Below, piece by piece: positions 1-10,919 of a stretch of DNA of 64,000 nt (the stretch's first letter is position 1; each line of letters begins with the position of its first letter). Origin of the DNA: Hofstenia miamia (lineage: Eukaryota > Xenacoelomorpha > Acoela > Hofsteniidae); the NCBI GenBank assembly GCA_900660155.1, contig CABFPE010000167.1, forward strand, positions 1,151,854 to 1,215,853. Direction: 5' to 3'. The notes beneath the pieces were generated by a model. The model was not told where the DNA came from. It worked only from the letters and a program-made list of their open reading frames with translations, and ran no database searches. Made by a program: the position numbers and the translations under genes.

Positions 1-22
1 ATATATATATATTATATATAGG

Positions 23-2262
23 GTAGTTTTTTAGCTGTTTCTGCTTCTAAGTGCAATGACAGCACTGTTTATAAGAAAACAATTATATTTCAATTAACAA
101 AATAATATTTCTAACAAAAGGCTGCATAATGAAAATAAAAAAGTATGTTAGAAATAATCACCATTTGCATCAATACATTTGGCCCATCTTTGCGGAAGCA
201 TTTTTATTCCCGAAGCATAAAATTAGGGAGGCGTTATATTGATATAATTTTGGATTGATGTTGTAGCATCATCACGTACTCTAAACCGTTTTCCTTTAAA
301 GGAAACTTTCATAGACGAGAACAAATAGTAATCGCTTGGGGCTAAGTCTGGTGAGTACGGTTGATGGGGTATGGTTGGAAGGTTTATCTCCAGTAGCAAC
401 CGAAACTCGTGCGGTATGAGGTCGCGCATTATCGTGCAATAATTGCAAACCATGAGAAGCTGTGTCTAATAATCTTCTTCGTTTATCTTGAAGATTGATT
501 TTTAATTCCTCTAAAATTTCGCAACAAATAGTAGAATTCATTGTTTGATTTTTTTTTTAAATAACAAAAAATAAAAATATTCAAATGGAGGTTTTCACAA
601 AGGTTTGTGAAAATATCTTTTAATGTTATCTCTTAGTGTTTGGTACTCACACTAAGATATAATTGAAAAATCAATGTTTTAGAATTTCAAAGGCGAATAC
701 TAATTCTTGAAAAACCTTCTTAGGTGTTGCCTGAAGTCATTGGGTAATCAAAATCTTCGAGCAGCTATTCTTCAAAAATGTAGAAATCGGATCTTGACAA
801 CATCATGTTGCAAGAGCCTTTTATAAGAGTAACTGATAAGTTTTGCATAATAATACCTTTGCTATTCCAAAAGAAAATGGCTAATGACTTTTCTGGTGTT
901 AAGCACTTAGAAGTATTACTGACCAGCGCAACATCACCACTTGCACAACATTTAGTATGTGAAAACATTCCAGTGTTGTTCCATAATACCCATGTCTCAT
1001 CTTCCGTATTAAACGATTCANGGTGAGTACGGTTGATGGGGTATGGTTGGAAGGTTTATCTCCAGTAGCAACCGAAACTCGTGCGGTATGAGGTCGCGCA
1101 TTATCGTGCAATAATTGCAAACCATGAGAAGCTGTGTCTAATAATCTTCTTCGTTTATCTTGAAGATTGATTTTTAATTCCTCTAAAATTTCGCAACAAA
1201 TAGTAGAATTCATTGTTTGATTTTTTTTTTAAATAACAAAAAATAAAAATATTCAAATGGAGGTTTTCACAAAGGTTTGTGAAAATATCTTTTAATGTTA
1301 TCTCTTAGTGTTTGGTACTCACACTAAGATATAATTGAAAAATCAATGTTTTAGAATTTCAAAGGCGAATACTAATTCTTGGAAAAACCTTCTTAGGTGT
1401 TGCCTGAAGTCATTGGGTAATCAAAATCTTCGAGCAGCTATTCTTCAAAAATGTAGAAATAGGATCTTGACAACATCATGTTGCAAATACCTTTGCTATT
1501 CCAAAAGAAAATGATGGCTAATGACTTTTCTGGTGTTAAGAAAGAAGTATTACTGACCAGCGCAACATCACCACTTGCACAACATTTAGTATGTGAAAAC
1601 ATTCCAGTGTTGTTCCATAATACCCATGTCTCATCTTCCGTATTAAACGATTCTTCAAGAAATTGTTTCCTTAAAATTTTATCAATAATTCGTTGCATCG
1701 TAAACGGGTTTCTTTATTATTTCCATCTGAAAAATCATGGGCCCATTTACAACAAACATACTTCATGCCCATTTTCTTCATATGCTGTCATACCGTTGAG
1801 TCTGAAACGTTCATAGCAAAACCAATTTCTTCTGCAGTTGCACGTGGCATTTTTTGTAAATATGCTTTAATTTCTTCATCAATATTTACACTTGGTCTTC
1901 CTGATCGTTCTGAATCCGCAATATCAAAATCATCGTCATTGAACTTCCTTATCCATCTTTGTCATGCTCTTTCATTCACAACTGTTTTGTTAGTTATTCT
2001 TCCTTCCACCACAGCTTCATAAAATGCTTGATTTATTTTCTTGTGCCGTTTCTGCACCATTAAGTTTCCTAACCAGCAATAATACATTATAATTCGTAAC
2101 GATTTTCTATCAACATATATTCTATAAGCTCGAGTCAGTTTTCAAAAAACAGCAAATTTTTATTTAACTTGATTTGTCAATAGCTATAAATAGTGATTTG
2201 TCAATAGCTATATATAGCTATATATAAATCCGACAAAACTTTCCCTGCACCCTATATATATA
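23..2262 (-). mobile_element. Mariner-family DNA transposon, broken, flanked by TA repeats
   Basis: A cut-and-paste transposon read on the minus strand. The N-terminal part (about 2060 to 1700) encodes MVQKRHKKINQAFYEAV, then a helix-turn-helix region with GRPSVNIDEEI. The catalytic parts follow: DETWVLWNN (first Asp, near 1640), LLHDNARPHTA (second Asp, near 440 and again near 1110) and YSPDLAPSDYYLF (third Asp, near 340). The spacing of the last two agrees with the mariner D34D signature. The frame is broken at least twice, including an in-frame stop in the N-terminal part and a shift between the second and third Asp. Both outer edges read TATAGGGT inwards from TA arrays, which fits insertion at TA, but the terminal repeats are otherwise poorly matched. 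The middle is inflated by a duplicated segment at the N in 1021, so true length is about 1.6 kb. The family call is firm; the exact ends are approximate. Confidence 0.85.
350..1653. repeat. Direct duplication around single N (350-1019 and 1022-1653)
   Basis: The sequence beginning GGTGAGTACGGTTGATGG at 350 begins again straight after the single N at 1021. The two copies run in parallel to the same point (GTATTAAACGATTC) with a few small indels, such as an extra 37 or so bases in the first copy near 815-850. Both carry the same part of the mariner transposase. A lone N exactly at the junction points to two overlapping contigs or two haplotypes placed side by side, not a biological tandem duplication. 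Confidence 0.8.
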
Positions 2263-3440
2263 TAAAATTGCCTTAAACGAAATCTAACTTACCTTAAATT
2301 CGTGCCCGCACATCACTACTTGGCATAGTTGGGCTTTTTTGATTCCAGGAACTTGACATTTCTGCTTCAAGTAGCACATAGTACTTATATGAACTTGTAC
2401 ACCAGCTTTGTGCTTAGAATGGCAACACGTGAGAATAAATAACCCTAAAACCTTGAGTGATTTCCCAATTGACACACTTAACCATGGGTTCTTCAAGGTT
2501 TTAGCAAAATTTAGCATCTCTGGTTTAAATAAGATGGGTATTTTTAACCTTGCTATATTCTAAATATAACTTTGAGAATACATTGGCTATTATTCAATTT
2601 TTTTCAATTATGAAGCTTATATCTTTAAAAATATTCTTCATTTTTATCCATAATTGCGGGATGACCATGGAACTAATAATTATCAATTTGGTTTGAACTT
2701 GATAAATGTGGAGTTGATTACTAACGCTTTCCACCATTCAAATTTTCTAACCTATTAGCAAAACTGAATATCATCATAAATATGTACAAAAATTATTTTT
2801 GAAATTTATTGTTTTGTGATCGACTCATTTCTGCACTGTTGCTTAAGTGGAAATCCTTCTCTCTTTGTAGGCGGTGATTAGTGAAATCGGCACTCAACTC
2901 ATTGAGAAGTCCGGCAAGGAATTAATTCATCTTTGCCACAATAAAATGGAATTACTTTGCATAGTCTGCCCATAGAATAGGCATACTTTTAAACATTTTG
3001 CAAAAAGTATTTTATGTATACAATTTCCTAGTTTATAAGTTTACTTTATAGTAATTTTTTCGTTGAGACGTAATTTTAATGGTTGGTTAACTTAATAATT
3101 ATTCACATCCAAATTTATTGATTCGTCATTGGCAACCAATGATCATTAGCCCTCACGCGTTTCTTGATTATTAGTTAAATGGTATTTCAAGTAATAATCT
3201 TGAGAATTGTAAGTTGAAGATAAGCTTACAAATTTCTCTCTAAAACTAGTCTTTCAATTTAAGTTGTAGCCTGCTTAAATTGTACATTCAAAATAAATTT
3301 TGTTTGAAATAAATAAATTCAAATAAATTTGAAGTTAACTGGTGAAAACACATGTGTTTGTAGAATAACCCACTATTAACATATAATGGCAAATCAATAG
3401 CACGTAGTGTTGTAAAAATCTCTTAAAATTGATTATTTAG
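2263..3440. other. Intergenic or intronic stretch before the TRPM exon
   Basis: Mostly AT-rich sequence without clear genes. Two things are visible. A minus-strand open stretch at 2284-2517 ends in HEFK followed by a good GTAAG donor; it is unrecognised. A plus-strand stretch at 2871-2975 after a CTCTCTTTGTAG acceptor-like site is listed separately as a doubtful TRPM exon. Confidence 0.4.
2871..2975 (+). pseudogene. Possible upstream TRPM N-terminal exon, doubtful
   Basis: After a pyrimidine-rich acceptor-like site (CTTCTCTCTTTGTAG) the frame reads AVISEIGTQLIEKSGKE and then ELLCIVCP before a stop at 2973. In TRPM channels the segment just upstream of the region encoded from 3441 has the form GVxxxVGEAL followed by ICIGIAPWG, so the position and pattern fit. 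The stop falls where the conserved Trp of PWG would be, a one-base change from TGG. The splice phase of the obvious donor candidates does not match the phase-2 start of the next exon. It may be a decayed exon or a chance match. Confidence 0.25.
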
Positions 3441-5847
3441 AGACTGGCAATGCTATTATAAAGATGAAAGACAAAATCAACCAGGGCCAGATTGCAACCA
3501 CACTCACTTCATCTTTGTAACTGATGGAACTGATAAAGACTTTGGTGTTGAAATAAAGATGCGCACAAAAATTGAAAAACAAATAGTTAAGAAAGCTAAG
3601 TGTCAATGTGTATGTTTAGTAGTTGAAGGTGGTATTGGGACAGCTGATACAACTTCTAGTACTTTGGAGAAAAATATCCCAATCGTGGTTTTGGAAGGGT
3701 CGGGTCGTTTTGCTGATGTCCTAGCATGGACCTACCATGAATATTCCAGATTCGATGACCTTGAAAACAAACGCGATTCTTTCAACACCGAATATATTGC
3801 GAAAAAAGTAAAGTTTAAAATTTCACAATGGTGTTCACCAAAGCGTCTGGATGAATGTTATTCACACGTATTAAAATGCTTAGAAAAGAAGGATTTAATT
3901 TTTATTCAAAAATTAGAACCGTTTAACTCTGAAAGTATTTACAATACGATTATGCTGGCCTTTGTTAAAGGGTATTTCAAAGATAAACCTAAAGAGCAGT
4001 TAGAAAAGGCACTTAAACTAAATCAATTAGAGATTGCAAATCAAATTTTCATGACAAATTTATTTGATGTAGACTTTCTTAAAGAGTTGTTGCAAATTGC
4101 CATAGCCAATGGTCAAGCGGTATTTATTAAGCTCTTAACAGAAAATGGTGTTCGACTGTGTGATCTGGATTCAAATTCCATTAAAGTTCTTAAAGAGCGC
4201 ATTGCTCAAAAGCATAAAAATTTATTCAAGAAGGAGGTTGAAAAATATAAAGGTGAAGAGAAGAAAGCATATGCTGCTGTTTTAGCATTTCTAACAATTA
4301 AAAAAGAAATCACTTCTTTAATAGAAGTTCTTCAAAATATTAATGAACCTATTGCTAGTTGTCTTTTTATTTGTAAGATATGCCAAAACTTGCGTAGTAC
4401 GGAAGTATTCCAAAATAAAGGCCATTTTTGTGAAATTGATTCCGTGCAAAATGAATTTGAAAATCTAGCAATTGATATTATAGATAAATGCTTCGAAAAT
4501 AGTGAGTCGAATACATATGAACTCTTGTTGCAAGAATCTTCTTTTAACAGAACGGTTCTTCAGCAAGGTATTAGAGCAGATTGTAGAAAGTTCATGGCAA
4601 CAGAGGCAGTTCAGAGTCTATTTTCTTCTATTTGGAATGGTCAAATATTGTATAGTGAAAGCCATGATGGTTCCTTTGACAGGTTTGAATCTAAATTTCG
4701 GATTTCTCCAAAAACAAAGTGCTACATTAGTATTCTGTTCTCGCTTATATTTGTTTTATTGTTTAGCCTTTTCCTCATTATATGGTACAATGTCAACAAA
4801 GTTTCTTGGTTTGAGTATTTTCTTTGTGTAACAATTATCGCATACACGGTTGAAGAGTGCAGGCAGTGCTATTCTGCAACATTTTATAGATATTTTGCGG
4901 ATTTTTGGAACTATGTTGACGTCATTGGTATACTTACATTTTATGTTGGTTTTTTGATCCGCTTTGCTTTACTTATTTTTGGATTCAATCAGTCATTTGT
5001 ACAAGTCATGATGAATGTTTCACGTTTTGCGTACTTGGGTTCTCTCATTTCTTATTATGTTAAGTTAATGCAGGCTTGTTACTTTAATTCTCGCCTGGGA
5101 CCAAAAATTGAAATGATTAAAAAAATGATGTATGACTTAGCTTTTTTCTTTGTCATTCTTGTAATATTTCTGTTTGGATTTGGAGTTACAGAGTATGTTC
5201 TTCTCAGCGTCTCATCTACAGCTTCAGCTAACACGGCAAACTCGACCATCTGGGATGTTTTAAATGTTGTGTTAGCTAAACCATATTTTCGACTTTATGG
5301 CGAACTTTTTATGGATGATTTATTGACTAGAAACATGGTTGACAATTTTAACATTTTAGTAGTTGGCATTTATATGATTATTACACATGTACTTTTACTA
5401 AACATGTTAATTGCTATGTTTGGATACACATTTTCTGAAGTTCAAAAGGAGACAGATATCTATTGGAAATTCTACCGATTCAAGTTTCTGAGTGAGTACA
5501 GCAATCGTCCTGCACTTCCTGGTCCATTGATGTTGTTTTCTCATGTTTACTTACTCATTAAGTGGATGTTTATTAAATGGTTCCAAAGGGATACGTCACC
5601 TAACATCAATGAAAAACTTAGTAAACTTATGCTCTTACAAAAGTTTGAGAAAGAAAAATTTAAAGATGTTATTTGGAAAAGACATGTAAAATTGACGAAT
5701 AGCATTGAATACAAGGTCACCGAAGTGCAGTTGGCTATAACAAAAGCCACAGAAGAGAAATTAAGCGAAATGAAAAATACAATGAATAAACTGTCAAATA
5801 AATTAGAAAAACTCTTAAAAGATAAACCCGAAATTGCACAGTTTTGA
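3441..5847 (+). CDS. TRPM: TRPM-family cation channel, large 3' exon
   Basis: Encodes most of a transient receptor potential melastatin-type channel in the plasma membrane. The frame is open from an acceptor (TTATTTAG) ending at 3440, well before the first Met at 3559, and the extra residues (CNHTHFIFVTDGTDKDFG) match the TRPM SLOG/LSDAT domain, so 3559 is not the real start. Numbering from 3559: rest of SLOG with CLVVEGG and VVLEGSGRFADV (20-65); melastatin homology region with IKLLTENGVRL (about 190-200); S1 388-412, S2 417-438, S3 448-476, S4 487-509, S5 524-548; pore loop with KPYFRLYGELF (565-588); S6 598-621; TRP box with YTFSEVQKETDIYWKFYR; ERPALP-like SNRPALPGPL; a short coiled coil (715-758). 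There is no C-terminal kinase or NUDT9 domain. The N-terminus lies upstream and is not securely found. The exon itself is intact. Confidence 0.93.
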
Positions 5848-6430
5848 ATCAAATTTTCTGCTTACTTGTAAAAATTATAGACATTTTTGTAAAATGCTCA
5901 TTTACTTGTGTACATCTAAGTATAAAGTTTGTTATAATTTTTATATATAACACTCTCTGTATATATATGTTGGGGTAATTCCAAAATTTTTTGGAGGAAG
6001 CCTGTATTCCAGCAATAATGAGAAATTACTTAAAATTCGCAAATATAATATCCAAAGATATATTTTAAAGATTTTGTCACGCGACCTCATTAAAAGAGTT
6101 TCACCATTGTTGTAAGGCTTTGAAGCATCACATATTTACCCCTTGATTGGGGAAATATGGGCGCTAACTAGGCTAACTCTTTCTATTTACACTATTTACA
6201 TTGTATTTTATTGTGTTCACTCATTTAGGCATTTTTAGCCTCTAAATATCTTGTGTATGTCTTAATTTACAAATTTCACTTTATATCCAAAGCTTAAATG
6301 AAATCACGATTTGGAGGAATTGTTGATCGTTCAATGTCTTCTTTTACGAAGATGCCTTTAATCAAGGATGTACTTGGAAAATTCTTTAGACTCCTTCCCT
6401 CAGTAAAAAATGAAAATTTACTAGACTAGA
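5848..6430. other. Region after TRPM stop, no recognised gene
   Basis: AT-rich sequence with a short TATATATA run near 5960. A 43-residue reading frame starting MKSRFGGIVDRSM at 6298 is unrecognised. It may contain the TRPM 3' UTR and the degenerate start of the LINE that is recognisable from about 6430. Confidence 0.4.
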
Positions 6431-8030
6431 GCATGATCCTTGGAAAAACTATTGTGCAAAACTTCTTTAATCTGATCTCCTACATCACTGTACCAATCTG
6501 TGTTTGGTTACTTTGTTGAACTTATCTAATGAATTATTATCCCTGAGTACTGTCAACTGCGCCGTGACCAATCTATCCTATCCTCAACTAAATCATGCGG
6601 CGGAGGTGTTGCAGCATATATCTCTGACAAATTCGAAATTGAAGTACTTCATACCCAAATCCATGCAGAACTAGAAAGTCTTTGACTATGTGTTAGCTCT
6701 CAAATTAAGTTGGTGTTCTGTCTTATATATTACCCACCAAAAATCAATAATTTAGAGGCATATACAGAACACGTCGTCCTTAACTACGAGTACTTTTTAT
6801 TGGTGTGGCCAAATTCTGCTTTTATAGTTGCAGGTGACTTTAATGATCTCAACGTTAAAGATTTGATGCTACCCTGTCCTGTTAGTAAACTCTTTGATTG
6901 ACCAACTCGTATAGGAAGACAACTTGATTTCATTCTCGCAACTTTAGTGAATTTTACATAATTTTTACTGCTTTGACAAGTGATCATCTATCAGTTATCT
7001 GTGAAGCTAGGTGAAAGCCAAAACTGATGCGCAAATATGTCATATTCCGCGATCGACGAGCATCCAATAAACAATACTTTGGAATTTGCTTGGAGGAGAG
7101 TGATTTTTTTCCTGGAGCACATCGTAGACCCTGATGATATAATTTCCACGTTTCTCAATTCAATGAAAGATTTATTGGACTGAAGCTGGCTGCAAAAGAC
7201 AGTGAGTGAATCTCTCATCCAGAGATCCGGAGCACATGCACCCTCTTTTGAAATACCTCCTGAACAAAAAACAGAAATTGAAGAATGGAAGTGACTCACA
7301 AAATTAAGGATTTGGATTCCCTCATAAAAAGTGTTATTGTTGAAAATCTAACACGGCGAAGGTCATGCAAGTGGACATCACATTGGTGGGAGGAATTGAA
7401 AGAGCATAGAGGCAAGCTTAACAAAAGTTTTGATGATATTCAATTCACGTGTGAACAGATGAATGAATACTTCTGCTCTATATCTACAATAGCTTCTTAC
7501 ACTGAACCAAACCTCTTATGTCTGTCAGCTCAAGAACCACCGACACTCACACTTTACAAAGTTTACTATTCTCTATTGTACATAAAGAAACCTGCCAGTG
7601 GACCGGATTATTTGCCCTATTGTATATTTACTAAAAATGCTCACATACTGGCACCACTGTTGCTAACTATTTACAATGCTTTTTTGAGTAGCAGAACTTT
7701 TCTGTGGGTTTTCAAAAAAGCCATGATAAATCCTATTCCCAAGGTAAAGAAACCAATCTCCCTCAATCAGCTCAGGCCAATTGCTATCATTCTGCCTTTC
7801 ACATAGCTTTGAAAGAATTATTTAATGCTTTTTCCTGAAAATATATATAATAAACAGCTGGAACGCGAACTGTTTGGGTTCAGAGCAATTGGCTTTACTG
7901 ACGGTGATGTACGTCAAATCCTCCACAATGTCAACACTCTGACTCTAATTGGAGCTGATGTAGTCAGATTATTCATGTTAGATCTCAGAAAGGTGTTTGA
8001 TTGTGTGGCGCACTCTTTAATAGGGAAGAT
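6430..8030 (+). mobile_element. CR1/L2-like LINE fragment, endonuclease and N-terminal RT
   Basis: Decayed ORF2 of a non-LTR retrotransposon. The apurinic-type endonuclease is visible in pieces: CGGGVAAYISDKF (near 6600), LIYYPP (6720), AFIVAGDFNDLNV (6815-6855) and RIGRQLDFILA (6910). The reverse transcriptase follows: KKPASGPDYLPY (7590), AMINPIPKVKKPISL (7720-7765), then a frame change and LFGFRAIGFTDG (7870) to motif A, MLDLRKVFDCVAHSL (7976-8025). At least five stops or shifts separate the pieces. The RT ends abruptly at motif A where the R4-like element begins, and no remaining RT of this element is found beyond that element, so this is not a simple nested insertion. Confidence 0.85.
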
Positions 8031-10919
8031 GAAGTGATAGACGTTGAGGCACAATTGGCAGAAGAAGCAGAACCAGTAGATGCAGACACTGAAACAGCAA
8101 TCAAGGAAAAGATGAAGGAAGAAATAGATGAGAGAACTAGGTTGCCAGTTCCAAGAGGAGTTAAGAAAAGCAAGCTAGCAGTAGAGACGGCAAAAGTCAA
8201 TAAAGTGTTGGAGAGGATAGTTGTAAGGAATGTTACAGAAGTAAATAGCTTAGTATATGCAGGTGCATGTGAGGTGCTGAAGAATGTAGGCATGGACATG
8301 AAGAAGAAAAGGCGACAAGAAGATAAGGGAGACAGAAAGCCAGCATGGGAAAGAAGAATTGAGAATAAAGTGGCAAAGATTAGGCAGCAAATAGGGAAGA
8401 TCAGGACAAGTAAGGCAGTGCAGGACAGGTGCAGGGTAGGTAAGGGGAAGACTATAGAAACTGCAAGAGAAGAGCTAAAGCAGAGATTAGTTGCAGAAGC
8501 TGAGAAACTAAGAAAATATAGGGCAAGGGCGAAGCAGGCAAGAGACAATATGAAGTTTGAGACTCAAGAAGGAAGATTCTACAAAGAACTAGATGCAGGA
8601 GAAAAGGCTACAGCTAGAGCAGGCGAAGATGCAGTAAGGTTCTGGGAGAATATATGGGGAAGTGCAGGACCAGAGATAGAGAGTGTACAGATGCAGAAAG
8701 AAGTCAGGCAAGAAGAAGTAATCACAACTGTAAGGCTGAAGGAGGCTCTAAAGAAGATGAAGAACTGGAAGGCGCCAGGCAGAGATGAGGTACATGGGTA
8801 TTGGCTGAAGAAGTTCACAAGTGTTCATGAGAGACTAGCAGCAGCATTGGAGGAGTGTGTGGTGAGTGGGTGTCCAGAGTGGATGGTAGTGGGGAGGACA
8901 TTTCTGATACAGAAGGACCCAAAGAAAGGCAGTGAGGCAAGCAACTTCAGACCAATAACATGTTTGCCAACAATGTGGAAATTGCTAACTTCAGTGATTT
9001 CAAATAGGCTGGCATGTTACTTAGAACAGAATAGGTTGATACCAGAGGAGCAGAAGGGATGTAGGACAAAGACAAGAGGATGCAAAGACCAGTTGTTGAT
9101 AGACCAGGCAGTGGTGGAGAATTGTAGAAGAAGAAAGACGAACTTAGCAATGGCATGGATAGATTACAGGAAGGCATATGACAGCATTTCACATAGGTGG
9201 GTATTGAGGACGCTAGAGGCCAATGGAGTTTCACGGAAATGGGTTGAGTTTCTAGAGAGGGAGATGGGAAAGTGGCAGACTGAGATAGATGAGCATAGGT
9301 TGAGGTTTAGGCGAGGCATATTCCAGGGAGACAGCTTAGCGCCACTACTGTTTGTAGTTAGCTTAATCCCTATCACAGAAAAGTTAAAGGAGACAGGCAT
9401 AGGGTATAAGATGGAGAAGAATGGTAGAGCAGTGAGTCACCTGTGGTACATGGACGACCTGAAGATGTATGCTAGTTCAAGGAAGATGTTGCAGAAGCAA
9501 GTGGAGACATTGGAGAAGGCAAGCAGAGATTCAGGGTTGGAGTTTGGATTAGGAAAGTGTGCAGCAGTGACAATGACTAGAGGCAAGTGTGTGGATGGGG
9601 AGGGCTTGAGGACAAGCAGTGGGGATAAGATTGAGGAAGTCAAGGAGGGGTACAAGTACTTAGGAGTAATAGAGAAGGACAGAACAGATCACATGGAAAT
9701 GAAGATGAGGCTAAGGAAAGAGTACAAGAGGAGAGTAAGGAAGGTACTACAGAAGTCAGCATTGAATGGGCAGAACAGCATAAAGGCAATTAATACGTGG
9801 GCAATACCAGTGTTGAGATATTCGGCAGGAATAGTTAGGTGGAATAAGAATGAACTGAGGGAATTAGACAGGGAGACAAGGAAGATACTAGCAGCAGAGA
9901 GAGCATTCAACCTCAATGGAGATGTAGATAGGCTGTACATGACAAGGCATAAGGGAGGTAAAGGGCTGCTAAGTGTGGAGGAGACTGTAGAAGCAGAAGC
10001 ACTAGGGCTAAAGGAATATGTAGAAGAGCAACCTGAGGGGTCCCTACTAGAGGTCACTAAGGAGTTGAAGAAGATAAGAACTGAGAGTGAAGGAAAGAAG
10101 ATATACCAGAGTAGGATGGAATCAGAGAGGCAAACAAGGTATAGGCAGAAGGCAATGCATGGAGAATACTGGAGGAACACAGAAAAGTGTGATAGAGAAG
10201 AGAGCAACAAGTGGTTAAAGAAGGCAGGACTGAAGAGAGAAACAGAAGCACTAATAATGGCAGCACAGGAGCAAGCAATAAGAACAAACTGGGTGAAGAA
10301 GCATATAGACAGAAGAGTAGAAGTAAGTGATAAGTGTAGGCTGTGTAAGAAAGAGGCGGAGACAGTAGATCATCTGATAGCAGGGTGTGAGAAGTTGGCA
10401 CAGAATGAGTATAAGTTCAGGCATGACAAGGTGGGAAGAATGGTACACTGGAGTTTGAGCAGGCAGCATGGGTTAGAAGCAGGAGACAAGTGGTATGAGC
10501 ACAAGCCACAGGGCGTCATAGAAAATGAGAAGGTTAAGATACTGTGGGATTTCAACATACAGACGAGCAAAGTGATAGAAGCACGGAGGCCAGACATAGT
10601 AGTGGTAGACAAAGAGAAAAGATTAGGAACAGTGATAGACATAGCAGTACCAAAGGACAGAAATGTAGAAAGCAAGGAGAAAGAGAAGATAGACAAGTAC
10701 AGAGAGTTAGCAGAGGAAATAGAAAGGCTGTGGAAGTTAAAGAAAGTTGAAGTAGTCCCGGTAGTAGTAGGCGCACTAGGAGCAGTGAGTAAGAAGCATA
10801 AGAGATACTTGGAGGAGTTGGGAGTACCAAAGTGGGGAGGAGCAGTAGCACAGAAGGCAGCATTGTTAGGAACAGCTAGAGTCCTGAGGAAAGCTCTCAG
10901 ACTCCCTGGGAACTGGTGA
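8001..10919 (+). CDS. R4-clade reverse transcriptase with restriction-like endonuclease
   Basis: Open frame of about 972 codons; the nominal start is a TTG inside the flanking LINE, so the true N-terminus is missing. Residues about 110-205 form the basic region ahead of the RT (KPAWERRIENK, LKQRLVAEAEKLRKY). RT motifs in order: KAPGRDEVHGYWLKK (about 256), FRPITCLPTMWKLL, motif A AWIDYRKAYDSISH (about 384), motif B RGIFQGDSLAPLLF (about 438), catalytic WYMDDLKMYAS (about 480). C-terminal part: zinc knuckle CRLCKK, DHLIAGC (CCHC, 779-796), then the restriction-like endonuclease signature RPDIVVVD (862) and VIDIAVPKDR (878). These define the early-branching LINE group with RLE; the TAA association favours R4/Dong over NeSL or R2. 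All catalytic residues are present. Whether it is active cannot be told without its 5' end. Confidence 0.9.
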   Translation: MCGALFNREDEVIDVEAQLAEEAEPVDADTETAIKEKMKEEIDERTRLPVPRGVKKSKLAVETAKVNKVLERIVVRNVTEVNSLVYAGACEVLKNVGMDMKKKRRQEDKGDRKPAWERRIENKVAKIRQQIGKIRTSKAVQDRCRVGKGKTIETAREELKQRLVAEAEKLRKYRARAKQARDNMKFETQEGRFYKELDAGEKATARAGEDAVRFWENIWGSAGPEIESVQMQKEVRQEEVITTVRLKEALKKMKNWKAPGRDEVHGYWLKKFTSVHERLAAALEECVVSGCPEWMVVGRTFLIQKDPKKGSEASNFRPITCLPTMWKLLTSVISNRLACYLEQNRLIPEEQKGCRTKTRGCKDQLLIDQAVVENCRRRKTNLAMAWIDYRKAYDSISHRWVLRTLEANGVSRKWVEFLEREMGKWQTEIDEHRLRFRRGIFQGDSLAPLLFVVSLIPITEKLKETGIGYKMEKNGRAVSHLWYMDDLKMYASSRKMLQKQVETLEKASRDSGLEFGLGKCAAVTMTRGKCVDGEGLRTSSGDKIEEVKEGYKYLGVIEKDRTDHMEMKMRLRKEYKRRVRKVLQKSALNGQNSIKAINTWAIPVLRYSAGIVRWNKNELRELDRETRKILAAERAFNLNGDVDRLYMTRHKGGKGLLSVEETVEAEALGLKEYVEEQPEGSLLEVTKELKKIRTESEGKKIYQSRMESERQTRYRQKAMHGEYWRNTEKCDREESNKWLKKAGLKRETEALIMAAQEQAIRTNWVKKHIDRRVEVSDKCRLCKKEAETVDHLIAGCEKLAQNEYKFRHDKVGRMVHWSLSRQHGLEAGDKWYEHKPQGVIENEKVKILWDFNIQTSKVIEARRPDIVVVDKEKRLGTVIDIAVPKDRNVESKEKEKIDKYRELAEEIERLWKLKKVEVVPVVVGALGAVSKKHKRYLEELGVPKWGGAVAQKAALLGTARVLRKALRLPGNW

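Noticed and set aside
2284-2517. Minus-strand 77-aa frame with several Cys and a GTAAG donor
   Set aside because: The Cys spacing fits no zinc finger I know, and no partner exon was found. Kept only as a note.
7985-10863. Many long minus-strand frames (up to 216 aa) opposite the R4 ORF
   Set aside because: They are shadows of the purine-rich coding strand: the complement is Leu/Ser-rich and lacks stops by composition. No motif supports them.
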